A stretch of 64,000 bases of DNA from Acholeplasma granularum ATCC 19168 (GTDB lineage: Bacteria > Bacillota_I > Bacilli_A > Acholeplasmatales > Acholeplasmataceae), in NCBI RefSeq assembly GCF_000526235.1, contig NZ_JAFR01000006.1:248001-312000 (forward strand), written 5' to 3'. The position numbers and the translations under genes are program-made. Within the stretch, counting starts at the first letter, position 1, and every line of letters starts with the position of its first letter. Below the pieces are notes generated by a model. The model was not told the DNA's origin, ran no database searches, and saw only the letters and a program-made list of their open reading frames with translations. Positions 6,996 through 15,904 of the stretch are shown here, piece after piece.

Positions 6996-8630
6996 ATGAC
7001 ATATCAAGATAAATATAACTTATGGTTAAATGAAGAAAGTTTAACCATAGATGAGAAGCAAACATTATTAAAAATGAGCGAAAAAGAAAAAGAGGAATCT
7101 TTTTATCAAGAATTAAGTTTTGGTACTGGAGGTATCAGAGGCATACTAGGTCTTGGACCCAATCGAATCAACCAATATACGATTAAAAAAGTTACTTTAG
7201 GTTTAGTTAAATATCTTAAGAAAACCAATCAATTAAATGGTGTTGCAATTGCTTATGATAACCGTTTTGGGTCATATGAATTTGCATATGAAGCAGCTAA
7301 GGTATTAGCGTATAATGGTATGAAATCATATATATATAAGGCATTAAGACCAACACCGATGTTAAGCTTTTTAGTTAGACATTTTAAAACATCTGCAGGC
7401 ATCATGTTAACTGCATCGCATAACCCTAAAGAATATAATGGATTTAAAGCATATAATTCAACAGGTGCTCAACTAAGTACTGAAGAATCTAATGAAATGA
7501 TCAAACAAATACAGACCATTGACTCACCATTTAATATAAAGAGTGTGGACAATGATTTAATTAACTGGATTGATGAATCACTTGATCCGCTTTACTTAAA
7601 TGAAGTTGAAAAAATTGCTATTCAAAATGATAAAAAGATTGTAAAAATAGTCTATTCCCCACTCCATGGAACTGGGGGAACGGTTATTCCTAGACTATTA
7701 ACTAAAAATGGTTATAATGTAACACCAGTAAAAGAACAAATGATACCTGATCCATCATTTAGTCACACTAAATCATCAAACCCTGAAGATAAGATAGCTT
7801 TCGAATCATCTATTAAATTAGCAAATCAAATAGATGCGGACGTTATATTTATAACAGATCCTGATGCTGACAGGTTAGGTGTTTGTGTTAAACATAATGG
7901 CGAGTTTATAACCTTAAATGGTAATCAAACAGCAAGCTTAGTACTTTACTATATTTTAAGCAAGAAGCATAATCAAAAAGGCATAGTTTACACAACAATA
8001 GTAACAACAACTTTAATTAAAAAAATTGCAGAATCTTATAACATGCTTGTAGGTGAAACATTAACTGGATTCAAATTCATAGGTGAACAAGCAGAAAAAA
8101 ATAAAGATAAGTATCCATTTATCTTTGGATGTGAAGAATCATATGGATCACTTGTTAGTGATTTTGTTCGTGATAAAGATGCAGTGCAAGCAGTATACAT
8201 CTTAGCTGAAATAGCAAACACATTAAAATTAGAAAATAAAACGATGATTGATTATTTAGAAGAAATATATCAAAAATACGGATATTTTAGAGAAGATACG
8301 ATTAGTCTAAGTTTTAAAGGCATAGAAGGACTAAAAAGAATTGATGAAATCACTTCATATTTTAGAGAAAATGACTTAATACTTAATGGTTTTGAAGTTA
8401 GAGAAAAAATAGATTACATAAACGGATACATTAATCCACATGATATTATTTTACCTCCTTCAAATGTCATAAAATTTTTAAGTGAAGAAGGCTATGTAAT
8501 CTTTAGACCTAGTGGCACAGAACCTAAATTAAAAATATACTTATCAATTAAAAAAAATAGTCTAGAAGAATCTAATCTAGCATTAGAAAAATTAAAATCT
8601 AAAGTACTAGAATTAATTGAAAAGATTTAA
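6996..8630 (+). CDS. pgcA: Phosphoglucomutase/phosphomannomutase
   Basis: This 544-residue enzyme of the alpha-D-phosphohexomutase family interconverts hexose 1- and 6-phosphates. Four domains are visible: the sequence GTGGIRGILG near residue 45, the phosphoserine loop TASHNPKEYNG with Ser141 as the phosphorylated residue, the Mg2+ loop DPDADRLGV near residue 290, the sugar-specificity loop GCEESYGSL near 378, and the phosphate-binding RPSGTEPKLKIY near 507. The length fits the long Bacillus PgcA type. Together with galU at 18.1 kb it would supply UDP-glucose for glycolipids, which are major Acholeplasma membrane lipids. AAGGAA lies eight bases before the ATG. Confidence 0.93.
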   Translation: MTYQDKYNLWLNEESLTIDEKQTLLKMSEKEKEESFYQELSFGTGGIRGILGLGPNRINQYTIKKVTLGLVKYLKKTNQLNGVAIAYDNRFGSYEFAYEAAKVLAYNGMKSYIYKALRPTPMLSFLVRHFKTSAGIMLTASHNPKEYNGFKAYNSTGAQLSTEESNEMIKQIQTIDSPFNIKSVDNDLINWIDESLDPLYLNEVEKIAIQNDKKIVKIVYSPLHGTGGTVIPRLLTKNGYNVTPVKEQMIPDPSFSHTKSSNPEDKIAFESSIKLANQIDADVIFITDPDADRLGVCVKHNGEFITLNGNQTASLVLYYILSKKHNQKGIVYTTIVTTTLIKKIAESYNMLVGETLTGFKFIGEQAEKNKDKYPFIFGCEESYGSLVSDFVRDKDAVQAVYILAEIANTLKLENKTMIDYLEEIYQKYGYFREDTISLSFKGIEGLKRIDEITSYFRENDLILNGFEVREKIDYINGYINPHDIILPPSNVIKFLSEEGYVIFRPSGTEPKLKIYLSIKKNSLEESNLALEKLKSKVLELIEKI

Positions 8631-8647
8631 GAAAGGATTTTAAAAAA

Positions 8648-9901
8648 ATGTATAAAAATCGTAGAAACAATTACATTAAATTAGTTGATAACTTTAGTTT
8701 ATCACTATTTTATTCCGGCAGTGCACCACATTTATCGAATGATGCTTATTACCCATTTCAAGTAAACAAGAATTTTTGGTATTTAAGTAATATTAGTCAA
8801 AGTGATTCAATATTAATGATTGTAAAAGCAAATGATATTGAAACAAGTTATTTATTTATTAAAAAAATTGATCCAATAGAAGCGTTGTGGGTTGGTGAGT
8901 CATTGACTTTTGAAAAAGCTAGCCATATCTCAGGTATTCCACTAGAAAATATAGTAGATATTTCAAATTTTGATTCATTTTTTAGTAATCTATTTACACA
9001 AACTAGACGCGCACTATTTGGTCAAATTAAATCAGTTTATTTTGATATAGAAAGACAATCCATTAAAGATGCACCTTTAAAAGGTGAATTAGAGGCTAAA
9101 CTTTTCAATCAAAGATATCCTCATATACAAATAAAAAATGCGCATGGATTACTGGCTAACTTAAGAAGTTCTAAAGATGAATTAGAAGTAGAATATACAA
9201 AAAAAGCAATTGAAGTGTCAAGACTTGCAAACCTAAGACTTCTAGATACAATTAAATATGCAAATAATGAATCTGATTTACTCGCGGAATTTAATTATAT
9301 TTTAAATAAAAATCAAACAAAACCTTCATTTAATGAAATAATTGCAAGTGGTAAGAATGCAACAATTCTTCATTATGAAGATAATAACCAACCAATTAAT
9401 AAAAATGACTTAGTTTTACTTGATTTAGGGGTAAGATTTAATCAATATGCTTCAGATATTACCCGTACTTATCCTGCAAGTGGTAAATTTAACAAACGCC
9501 AAAAAGAAGTATATCAAGCAGTCTTAAATGTAAATAAAGCAATAATTAATTGGGTTAAACCTGGTGTTACTCAGTTTGAATATAATCAAAAGGGTAAGGA
9601 ACTTCTAACAATTGAAGCGAAAAAATTAGGACTAATTACAAAAGATGAGGATATTATAAAATATTATTATCACGGACTTGGACATCCACTTGGATTAGAT
9701 GTTCATGATGTTGGTAATCCTTCATTACCATTTAAAGTAGGTCAAATTATAACTGTAGAACCAGGTTTATATATAGCCGAAGAAGGAATTGGTGTTCGTA
9801 TAGAAGATGATCTATTATTAACTGAAGATGGATGTATTAATTTAAGTGAATCTATTATAAAAGAAGTTAAAGATATCGAATTATATTTAGAAAAAGTTTA
9901 G
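8648..9901 (+). CDS. pepP: Xaa-Pro aminopeptidase (M24 family)
   Basis: This 417-residue metallopeptidase removes N-terminal residues before proline. The N-terminal creatinase-like domain covers about residues 1-165. The C-terminal pita-bread domain holds the five metal ligands: Asp in LLDLGVRF, Asp in SDITRTYP, His in YHGLGHPLG, Glu in TVEPGLY and Glu in VRIEDDLL. The length and motif order match aminopeptidase P. AAGGA precedes the ATG by ten bases and pgcA ends 17 bases upstream, so both are probably cotranscribed. A strong hairpin overlaps its stop codon. Confidence 0.92.
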   Translation: MYKNRRNNYIKLVDNFSLSLFYSGSAPHLSNDAYYPFQVNKNFWYLSNISQSDSILMIVKANDIETSYLFIKKIDPIEALWVGESLTFEKASHISGIPLENIVDISNFDSFFSNLFTQTRRALFGQIKSVYFDIERQSIKDAPLKGELEAKLFNQRYPHIQIKNAHGLLANLRSSKDELEVEYTKKAIEVSRLANLRLLDTIKYANNESDLLAEFNYILNKNQTKPSFNEIIASGKNATILHYEDNNQPINKNDLVLLDLGVRFNQYASDITRTYPASGKFNKRQKEVYQAVLNVNKAIINWVKPGVTQFEYNQKGKELLTIEAKKLGLITKDEDIIKYYYHGLGHPLGLDVHDVGNPSLPFKVGQIITVEPGLYIAEEGIGVRIEDDLLLTEDGCINLSESIIKEVKDIELYLEKV

Positions 9902-9918
9902 GAAACTAAACTTTTTTT
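9891..9918 (+). terminator. Terminator of pepP
   Basis: AAAAAGTTTA (9891-9900) pairs perfectly with TAAACTTTTT (9907-9916) around GGAAAC and runs into T. The stop codon is inside the stem. Confidence 0.85.
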
Positions 9919-9981
9919 ATTTTTATATAAAAAAAGTCAAAATTAAATACTTTTTCTAATATATAGTAGGAGGTAATATAT

Positions 9982-10602
9982 ATGAAAAAGTATTTAATAA
10001 TTATATGTTTATTTTTTATTTCTATTTTGTTTTCAAATACAAGTTTTGCTTATGCAGATTTTCAAGATTTAAAAAAAGTTGGCAACGGAAAACTTCTTCA
10101 AGAATACAGTTTGGGTGATTATGATTTTGCTTATAAAAAAGTTAGTAAGAATCGATTTCTAGGGTGGAATTACTATCATGTTAATGAAGATATGAAAGTG
10201 ACATTTACTTCAGAAACTCTATTTAGTTATTATAATAATGGTAAATCACCAATATCTTATAATTATAAAGCAAGTAAAAAAACAATCAATCACTATCAAT
10301 TAAAAGTATCAGGAGGCGTAAAACTTCAAACTCAGAAAGATAATAAAGTCTTTGGTAGTGGATTAACAGCACATATGAACTTGGATTATCTTTATGATAC
10401 AAAAATAGAGGATATAGAAAGTTATGATATAAAAGTTTCTATTGAACCGGGTACACAGATGGTTTTATATCTTTATGGAGAAGGAAAAATCACCAATGGT
10501 GTTGCCAAAAATTACTTGTTTTGGATGGAAATTGCTAAGGGTGGATATGAAATATTTGTAGTTACTACGCACTATCAAAGACTTGAGATTACCCCAATAT
10601 GA
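9982..10602 (+). CDS. Exported protein of unknown function
   Basis: I do not recognise this 206-residue protein. Residues 1-24 are a clear signal peptide (MKKYLIIICLFFISILFSNT, then a likely cleavage site after SFA-YA). There is no lipobox Cys and no second membrane segment, so it should be released or loosely attached outside. The mature part is rich in Tyr and Lys with alternating beta-like strands (YDFAYKKVSKNRFLGWNYYHV, TFTSETLFSYYNNG) and looks like an all-beta domain. AGGAGG lies ten bases before the ATG, a strong site. It overlaps the next gene by four bases (ATGA), so the pair is cotranscribed and probably acts together at the cell surface. Confidence 0.7.
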   Translation: MKKYLIIICLFFISILFSNTSFAYADFQDLKKVGNGKLLQEYSLGDYDFAYKKVSKNRFLGWNYYHVNEDMKVTFTSETLFSYYNNGKSPISYNYKASKKTINHYQLKVSGGVKLQTQKDNKVFGSGLTAHMNLDYLYDTKIEDIESYDIKVSIEPGTQMVLYLYGEGKITNGVAKNYLFWMEIAKGGYEIFVVTTHYQRLEITPI

Positions 10603-11342
10603 AAAAATATATAGTATTTTTTATTGTAATAGGTATATTAACTACTATTTTAGTTTTTATGTTGATGCCTAAAAAAGATCCGACAAAACTGATTTTCATC
10701 AAACAAAATCATTATATACTCTATGATAATGAAGAAAAAATTAGAATAAAATACTTTACAAGAACTAAAGAATATGACTTATCTAGTCAGATTAATAGTG
10801 GCTTTATTCAAAATAATGATGAGTCTTACAAATTTTTAATTGAATCATTAATGATAGAAAAAATGCATGATGAGGTTTATTTGGGTGATTTATACTATGG
10901 ATATGAAATGTTAATTAATTTACCTAATGTATCTGATAGTTATTACTTAGAAAATTTTATTATCAATTTAAAAATAAATGATAAAAAATATCGATTTGAT
11001 GTAGGTAGCTTATATGTTGAGTATCCAGAATATAATGATAATTATATTAAATGGTATGGATTAGAAGGAATTAAAAATAACTCTGTTCAATTAAGTCAAA
11101 TAATTGTTGATATCAATGAAGATACACCAATATTAAATATACTACTAGCAGATCAATTACTAGACTATTTTATGTTAGATCAAAGTATCATAATTAATAT
11201 GAATGAACATTTTGAATTATTTAATCGTACCTATATAAAGATTATTACATTAGATGGAATAACCTATTTACCAAATTTTACATATTTTAATAACTATGAA
11301 CTATTAAGCCATACAAAGGGCTCAAGTTACGTAATTTTATAA
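10599..11342 (+). CDS. Membrane-anchored extracytoplasmic protein of unknown function
   Basis: This 247-residue protein has one N-terminal hydrophobic helix (residues 4-24, VFFIVIGILTTILVFMLM) followed by PKKDPTK, so it is either anchored with its C-terminal part outside or cleaved. The remainder is acidic and Tyr/Asn-rich (YLGDLYYGYEMLINLPNVSDSY), without a motif I recognise. It starts inside the stop codon of the exported protein upstream, and the two share the same export-type N-terminus, so a joint surface function is likely. Ribosome entry probably relies on translational coupling, as no clear Shine-Dalgarno is present. Confidence 0.65.
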   Translation: MKKYIVFFIVIGILTTILVFMLMPKKDPTKLIFIKQNHYILYDNEEKIRIKYFTRTKEYDLSSQINSGFIQNNDESYKFLIESLMIEKMHDEVYLGDLYYGYEMLINLPNVSDSYYLENFIINLKINDKKYRFDVGSLYVEYPEYNDNYIKWYGLEGIKNNSVQLSQIIVDINEDTPILNILLADQLLDYFMLDQSIIINMNEHFELFNRTYIKIITLDGITYLPNFTYFNNYELLSHTKGSSYVIL

Positions 11343-11381
11343 GGATTTTATGATAAAATAGATAACAGAGGTAAAAAGTAC

Positions 11382-13106
11382 ATGTTATTTATTTTTAAAA
11401 GAATGGGTAAATATATTTGGAGCGTAATTTATTCGCTTGTTGTAAAAGCATTAGGTGCTGGAGCAGATTTATTATTACCATTTTTACTAGCTTATATGAT
11501 TGATGAAGTGTTATTGGTTTCAACACCTAGTGATTTTAAATTACTGGTATATATTGGAATTGGAATGTTTTTAATTGCTATAATCGGATGGCTTTTTAAT
11601 GTTTCTGCAAATCGCTCAGCTGAAAAAGTTGCTAGTTATACTGTCGCTGATGTACGTAGTGAACTATTTTATAAAATTGAGCATTTAAATGCATCACAAG
11701 TTGACAAAATAACAACATCATCTTTGATTTCTAGATTAACTACAGATACATATAATATATTTTCAATGGTTGGTTCATTGCAACGATTGGGTATTAGAGC
11801 ACCGATGCTATTAATTGGTGGGATAATTATGTCGTTTTTTATGGATCCACTCTTAACATTGGTAATGATATTTTTATTACCATTTATTGTTGTTATTGTT
11901 TGGTACTATACAAAAAAAGGGCGTCCTATGTATGCAGACATCCAACAACAAGTTGATGAAATAGTTAGAGTTTTAAGAGAAAATGTTACAGGTGTTCGAG
12001 TAATTAGAGCCTTATCCATGACAAACTTTGAACAAGAAAGATTTAAACAAGAAAATAAAAAAGCAGTAGAAAAAGAACTTAAAGCAACTATGACAATGAA
12101 TAAGATTAGGCCACTTATGGATATTATAATGAATGTTGGATTGGTTGTTGTACTTGTTTTAGGTGCATATCGTGTGATGGATGGTTATACAAAGGTTGGC
12201 CAAATTGTTGCACTTATAACCTACTTTACATTAATTCTAAATTCAATGTCAGCAATTACTAGAATCTTTATTCAAATATCAAGGGCAAGTGCATCAGCAG
12301 CTAGAATTGTTGAAGTCCTTAACATGGAAGATGAAATGGAAGATGGTACATTGCCACTTATCATTAATGAAGACCCACATTTAGAATTTAATCATGTCAA
12401 CTTTTCATATCATGGAAAACAAGATCATTTAGAGAACATTGATTTTAAACTATATAAAGGACAGACATTGGGAATAATTGGTGCAACCGGTAGTGGGAAA
12501 ACAACAATTATTAATTTAATCATGCGTTTTTATGATCCTCAAAAGGGTGAAATTAAAATATATGGAGAAAACATTAAAAACATTAAAAAAGATGATTTAA
12601 GAAGACATATTGGTTTAGTGCTTCAAAATGATTTAGTGTTTTCTGATACAATTCATGGAAATATATCTTTTTCAAGACCTGCTGTTGGTCCTCAAGATGT
12701 GAAGTTAGCAAAGCAAATTGCACAAGCAGATTTTATAGATGAAATGCCTAACCAATTTGATTACCAAATTTCACAGCGTGGAACAAATATTTCGGGAGGC
12801 CAACGTCAAAGATTGTTAATTGCAAGAGCTGTTGCAAGTAATCCTAAATTGTTAATTTTAGATGATGCCTCATCTGCACTTGATTATCAAACAGATAGAA
12901 ACTTAAGACAAGCTATTCAAACTCATCTAAAAGAAACAACAAAAATTATAGTTGCTCAACGTATTTCATCCATTAAAGATGCAGACTTAATATTACTAAT
13001 AGAAGATGGAAAAATTAGTGATAAAGGGACACATGAAACATTATTAAAAACTAGTTCTATATATCAACTCTTAGTGGAACATCAATTGGGAGGTGATGCA
13101 CTATGA
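11382..13106 (+). CDS. ABC exporter half-transporter, subunit with degenerate ATP site
   Basis: This 574-residue protein has six membrane helices (residues 1-300) and one C-terminal ATPase. Walker A is GATGSGKTT and the signature ISGGQ is intact. Walker B is LLILDDASSALD, with Asp in place of the catalytic Glu, and the switch His is Gln (IVAQRISS). The next gene has the complementary defect, so the two form a heterodimer with one hydrolytic site, as in BmrCD, LmrCD and TM287/288. The substrate is probably lipids or drugs, but is not set by sequence. A TGATAAAAT extended -10 (11351-11359) and AGAGG lie upstream. The last four bases overlap the partner gene. Confidence 0.9.
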   Translation: MLFIFKRMGKYIWSVIYSLVVKALGAGADLLLPFLLAYMIDEVLLVSTPSDFKLLVYIGIGMFLIAIIGWLFNVSANRSAEKVASYTVADVRSELFYKIEHLNASQVDKITTSSLISRLTTDTYNIFSMVGSLQRLGIRAPMLLIGGIIMSFFMDPLLTLVMIFLLPFIVVIVWYYTKKGRPMYADIQQQVDEIVRVLRENVTGVRVIRALSMTNFEQERFKQENKKAVEKELKATMTMNKIRPLMDIIMNVGLVVVLVLGAYRVMDGYTKVGQIVALITYFTLILNSMSAITRIFIQISRASASAARIVEVLNMEDEMEDGTLPLIINEDPHLEFNHVNFSYHGKQDHLENIDFKLYKGQTLGIIGATGSGKTTIINLIMRFYDPQKGEIKIYGENIKNIKKDDLRRHIGLVLQNDLVFSDTIHGNISFSRPAVGPQDVKLAKQIAQADFIDEMPNQFDYQISQRGTNISGGQRQRLLIARAVASNPKLLILDDASSALDYQTDRNLRQAIQTHLKETTKIIVAQRISSIKDADLILLIEDGKISDKGTHETLLKTSSIYQLLVEHQLGGDAL

Positions 13107-14899
13107 ATAGAAGCATGGGAAAAGGCCGAACTAGAAATGATGGTTCACAAGTAGCTAAAAATAAAAAAGCGACAATCAAAAGATTATGGTATTACCTATC
13201 TTATTATAAGAGCAGATTAATCATTGGTATTGTATTAACTGTACTGTCAAATGCCCTTTCACTAATAGGACCTTATTTAACTGGTCAAATGATTAATGAA
13301 ATGACAGTGGTAAATGATGGATTTGCTATTGATTTTAATAAAATATTTATATTAGCATCACTAATGATCTCGTTTTATTTGGTATCTGCAGTAATGAATT
13401 ACATTTTAAGTGTTGCTTTAGTTAAGATGTCTCAAAGTGTAGTGTATAAATTAAGATCAGATTTATTTAATAAAATGACTTCAGTTCATGTGAATTACTT
13501 TGATTCAAATCAAACAGGAGATATTATTTCTCGTATGAGTTACGATATTGATACAATTGCAACATCAATATCCTCTGATGTTTTAAGTATGATTACATCA
13601 ACTATTACACTTGTAGTGTCATTTGTCATGATGATTATTGTATCACCATTACTACTTGCAATATATTTTATTACAATTCCTTTATCGTTTTTGATTACAT
13701 CATTGCTATCTAAAGTTATTAAGAAGAAGTTAAGAATTCGTAATCAACAACTAGGTGTAATGAATGGATACGCTGAAGAAATGATTAGTGCACAAAAAAC
13801 CATTCAGTCGTATGTACAAGAAGAAGTTATATACCAAAAATTTGATCAACATAATAAAGATGCTGCTAAAAAAAGTTATGAGGCAGGATATTACTATACA
13901 ACAACTGGACCAAGTGTTAACTTTATTAACAATTTTGGAACAGCATTAGTTGGAACTGCTGGTGCAATTTTAGCAGTATTTGGTGGAATTAAAATTGGTG
14001 ACTTATCAGCATTTATGCTTTATTCCAAGCGCTTTTCTGGACCGATTAATCAATTAAGTAACTTAATTGCTGATATTCAATCAGCACTTGCAGCAGCAGA
14101 ACGTATATTTTATGTGCTCGATCAAGAAGATGAACAACAAAATATAACAGATGCAAAAACTAAAGGTATAAATCGTGGATTTGTTGAATTTAATGATGTA
14201 AGTTTTGGGTATACAAAAGATAAAATCATCTTAAAAAATGTAAGTTTTATGGCTAAACCAGGTCAGAAAATTGCTATTGTAGGAGCGACTGGTGCTGGTA
14301 AAACAACACTTGTTAATCTTTTAATGCGCTTTTATGAAATTGATTCTGGAAATATATTAGTTGATGATATTCCGATTACAGACTATGATAGAAAATATTA
14401 TAGAAAAGCATTTTCGATGGTGCTTCAAGATACATGGTTATTTAAAGGAACAGTACTAGATAATATTAAATATGGAAATGAAAATGTAACATTTGAAGAT
14501 GTAGTTGAGGCTGCAAAAAAAGCTAGGATACATCATTATATATCTGGATTACCCGATGGATATGATACATTTTTGTCAGATGATGGTGTAAATATATCTA
14601 AGGGCCAAAAACAATTAATAGTTATAGCTAGAGCAATTTTAAGCCGCTCACAAATGCTTATTTTGGATGAAGCCACATCTAATGTAGATACTTATACTGA
14701 AGTAAACATTCAAGAAGCAATGATGACTTTGATGGAAAATAAAACAACTTTTGTAATAGCACATAGACTTTCTACAATTAAAAATGCAGATTTAATTTTA
14801 CTAATGAGTCATGGAAATATTATTGAACAAGGGTCACACAATCAATTAATGGAACAAAAAGGTGAATATTATAACTTGTTCATGTCACAATTTTCATAA
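13103..14899 (+). CDS. ABC exporter half-transporter, subunit with catalytic ATP site
   Basis: This 598-residue partner of the upstream gene has a basic 20-residue N-terminal extension, six membrane helices (about residues 38-325) and a C-terminal ATPase. Walker A is GATGAGKTT, Walker B LILDEATSNVD keeps the catalytic Glu, and the switch His is present (VIAHRLST). Its signature is ISKGQ rather than LSGGQ. Its own Walker A/B faces the intact ISGGQ of the partner and forms the working site, while its altered signature faces the partner's degenerate Walker B. Start and stop overlap the upstream gene by four bases (ATGA). No terminator is obvious; the infC promoter follows 24 bases later. Confidence 0.9.
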   Translation: MNRSMGKGRTRNDGSQVAKNKKATIKRLWYYLSYYKSRLIIGIVLTVLSNALSLIGPYLTGQMINEMTVVNDGFAIDFNKIFILASLMISFYLVSAVMNYILSVALVKMSQSVVYKLRSDLFNKMTSVHVNYFDSNQTGDIISRMSYDIDTIATSISSDVLSMITSTITLVVSFVMMIIVSPLLLAIYFITIPLSFLITSLLSKVIKKKLRIRNQQLGVMNGYAEEMISAQKTIQSYVQEEVIYQKFDQHNKDAAKKSYEAGYYYTTTGPSVNFINNFGTALVGTAGAILAVFGGIKIGDLSAFMLYSKRFSGPINQLSNLIADIQSALAAAERIFYVLDQEDEQQNITDAKTKGINRGFVEFNDVSFGYTKDKIILKNVSFMAKPGQKIAIVGATGAGKTTLVNLLMRFYEIDSGNILVDDIPITDYDRKYYRKAFSMVLQDTWLFKGTVLDNIKYGNENVTFEDVVEAAKKARIHHYISGLPDGYDTFLSDDGVNISKGQKQLIVIARAILSRSQMLILDEATSNVDTYTEVNIQEAMMTLMENKTTFVIAHRLSTIKNADLILLMSHGNIIEQGSHNQLMEQKGEYYNLFMSQFS

Positions 14900-14923
14900 A
14901 AACACACATTAATTATTTTGTAT

Positions 14924-14952
14924 TTGACATTTATGCTTCAAAATTATATAAT
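14924..14952 (+). promoter_or_regulatory. Consensus promoter of the infC-rpmI-rplT operon
   Basis: TTGACA (14924-14929), 17 bases, TATAAT (14947-14952): a perfect match to the housekeeping consensus. Transcription should start near 14960, giving a leader of about 170 bases. Confidence 0.9.
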
Positions 14953-14959
14953 AACTACG

Positions 14960-15125
14960 GTAATATTGTGAAAAGAAGAGATACCCTCTCACCTGATGGA
15001 CGAATCCTTGGGTAAATAGCACGCTAAACAGATTCTATAAATTCGAAATTTAGTGCGAAGTGGGTATAATTCATTTATACTCGCTTTTTCATTTTTTACC
15101 AAAATAAAAACTGAAAGGAGTGGTT
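14960..15125 (+). promoter_or_regulatory. infC operon leader with transcription attenuator (L20-leader type)
   Basis: The leader folds into a long stem, including CGCTAAA (15022-15028) with TTTAGTG near 15049-15055. It ends in a terminator: AGTGGGTATAA (15059-15069) pairs with TTATACTCGCT (15075-15085) through two G-U pairs and is followed by TTTTT. A leader with a terminator before infC is the arrangement of Firmicute L20 leaders, in which L20 bound to the RNA favours termination. Position and terminator are seen; L20 binding is inferred. Confidence 0.75.
15059..15090 (+). terminator. Attenuator terminator before infC
   Basis: An 11-bp stem with two G-U pairs, a 5-base loop and a T tract lies 25 bases before the infC Shine-Dalgarno. 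It can switch off the whole ribosomal operon. Confidence 0.75.
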
Positions 15126-15129
15126 ACAT

Positions 15130-15675
15130 ATAAAACCACAAAAAACAGGGTTTAAACCCAAACAGAGTTCGGATTTAGTGAATGAAACATTACCAAATGG
15201 ACAATTCCTAATCATTGATGAAGATGGTCAAAAACTGGGAACATTTGATCGAAGAAAAGCAATAGAACTTGCTAGTCAAAAAGACTTAGATATTCTAGTT
15301 GTATCTCCGCCGAATGCAAATCCTATGGTAGCGAAATTATTAGATTATTCAAAATATCGCTATGATCAACAAAAAAAGCTTAAAGAGATGAAGAAAAATC
15401 AACAAATTGTTAAGCTAAAAGAAATTAAATTATCACCAACAATTGATAAACATGATTTTAATACAAAATTAAAATCAGCTCAAAAATTTATTGATGGTGG
15501 AGATAAAGTTAAAGTGTCACTACGTTTTAGAGGACGTATGATTACACACAGTGATATCGGATTAGAGCAAGTTAATAAATTTGTTGAATCATTAACAGAT
15601 ATCGTTATAGAAGCAAAACCTAAATTAGAAGGTATGCAACTTATTGCAATAGTTGCACCGGCAAAAGAAAGATAA
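15130..15675 (+). CDS. infC: Translation initiation factor IF-3
   Basis: IF-3 binds the 30S subunit and checks the start codon. The N-domain begins around NETLPNGQFLIIDEDGQKLG, followed by a Lys-rich linker (KKLKEMKKNQQIVKLKEIKL) and the C-domain (HDFNTKLKSAQKFIDGGDKV, then SLRFRGRM). I place the start at ATA, 15130. GAAAGGAG (15113-15120) lies nine bases upstream, and the in-frame extension KPQKTGFKPKQSSDLVNE gives 181 residues, the usual length. The first canonical candidate, GTG at 15178, is 57 bases from the ribosome site. Rare start codons (AUU and similar) are a known feature of infC and let IF-3 repress itself. Confidence 0.88.
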   Translation: MKPQKTGFKPKQSSDLVNETLPNGQFLIIDEDGQKLGTFDRRKAIELASQKDLDILVVSPPNANPMVAKLLDYSKYRYDQQKKLKEMKKNQQIVKLKEIKLSPTIDKHDFNTKLKSAQKFIDGGDKVKVSLRFRGRMITHSDIGLEQVNKFVESLTDIVIEAKPKLEGMQLIAIVAPAKER

Positions 15676-15689
15676 AAGAGGGACACATC

Positions 15690-15890
15690 ATGCCAAAACA
15701 AAAAACACACAGTGGATTAAAAAAACGTATTAAAATCACTGCTACTGGTAAATTAATGCGTCACAAAGCATATTCAAACCACTTGGCAGCATCAAAAACA
15801 ACAAAACAAAATAGACAATTAAGAGCTGAAACATCTGTTCATGAAACAGATGCAAAAAGAATTAAACGCTTAATTGCTAACATGAAATAA
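15690..15890 (+). CDS. rpmI: 50S ribosomal protein L35
   Basis: This 66-residue protein starts MPKQKTHSGLKKRIKITATG, has the HKAYSNHLAASKT segment and ends in a basic helix, and is full length for L35. It is the middle gene of the conserved infC-rpmI-rplT operon, 14 bases after infC and 14 before rplT. AGAGGGA lies nine bases before the ATG. Confidence 0.96.
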   Translation: MPKQKTHSGLKKRIKITATGKLMRHKAYSNHLAASKTTKQNRQLRAETSVHETDAKRIKRLIANMK

Positions 15891-15904
15891 GGAGGAACTA
15901 AACA

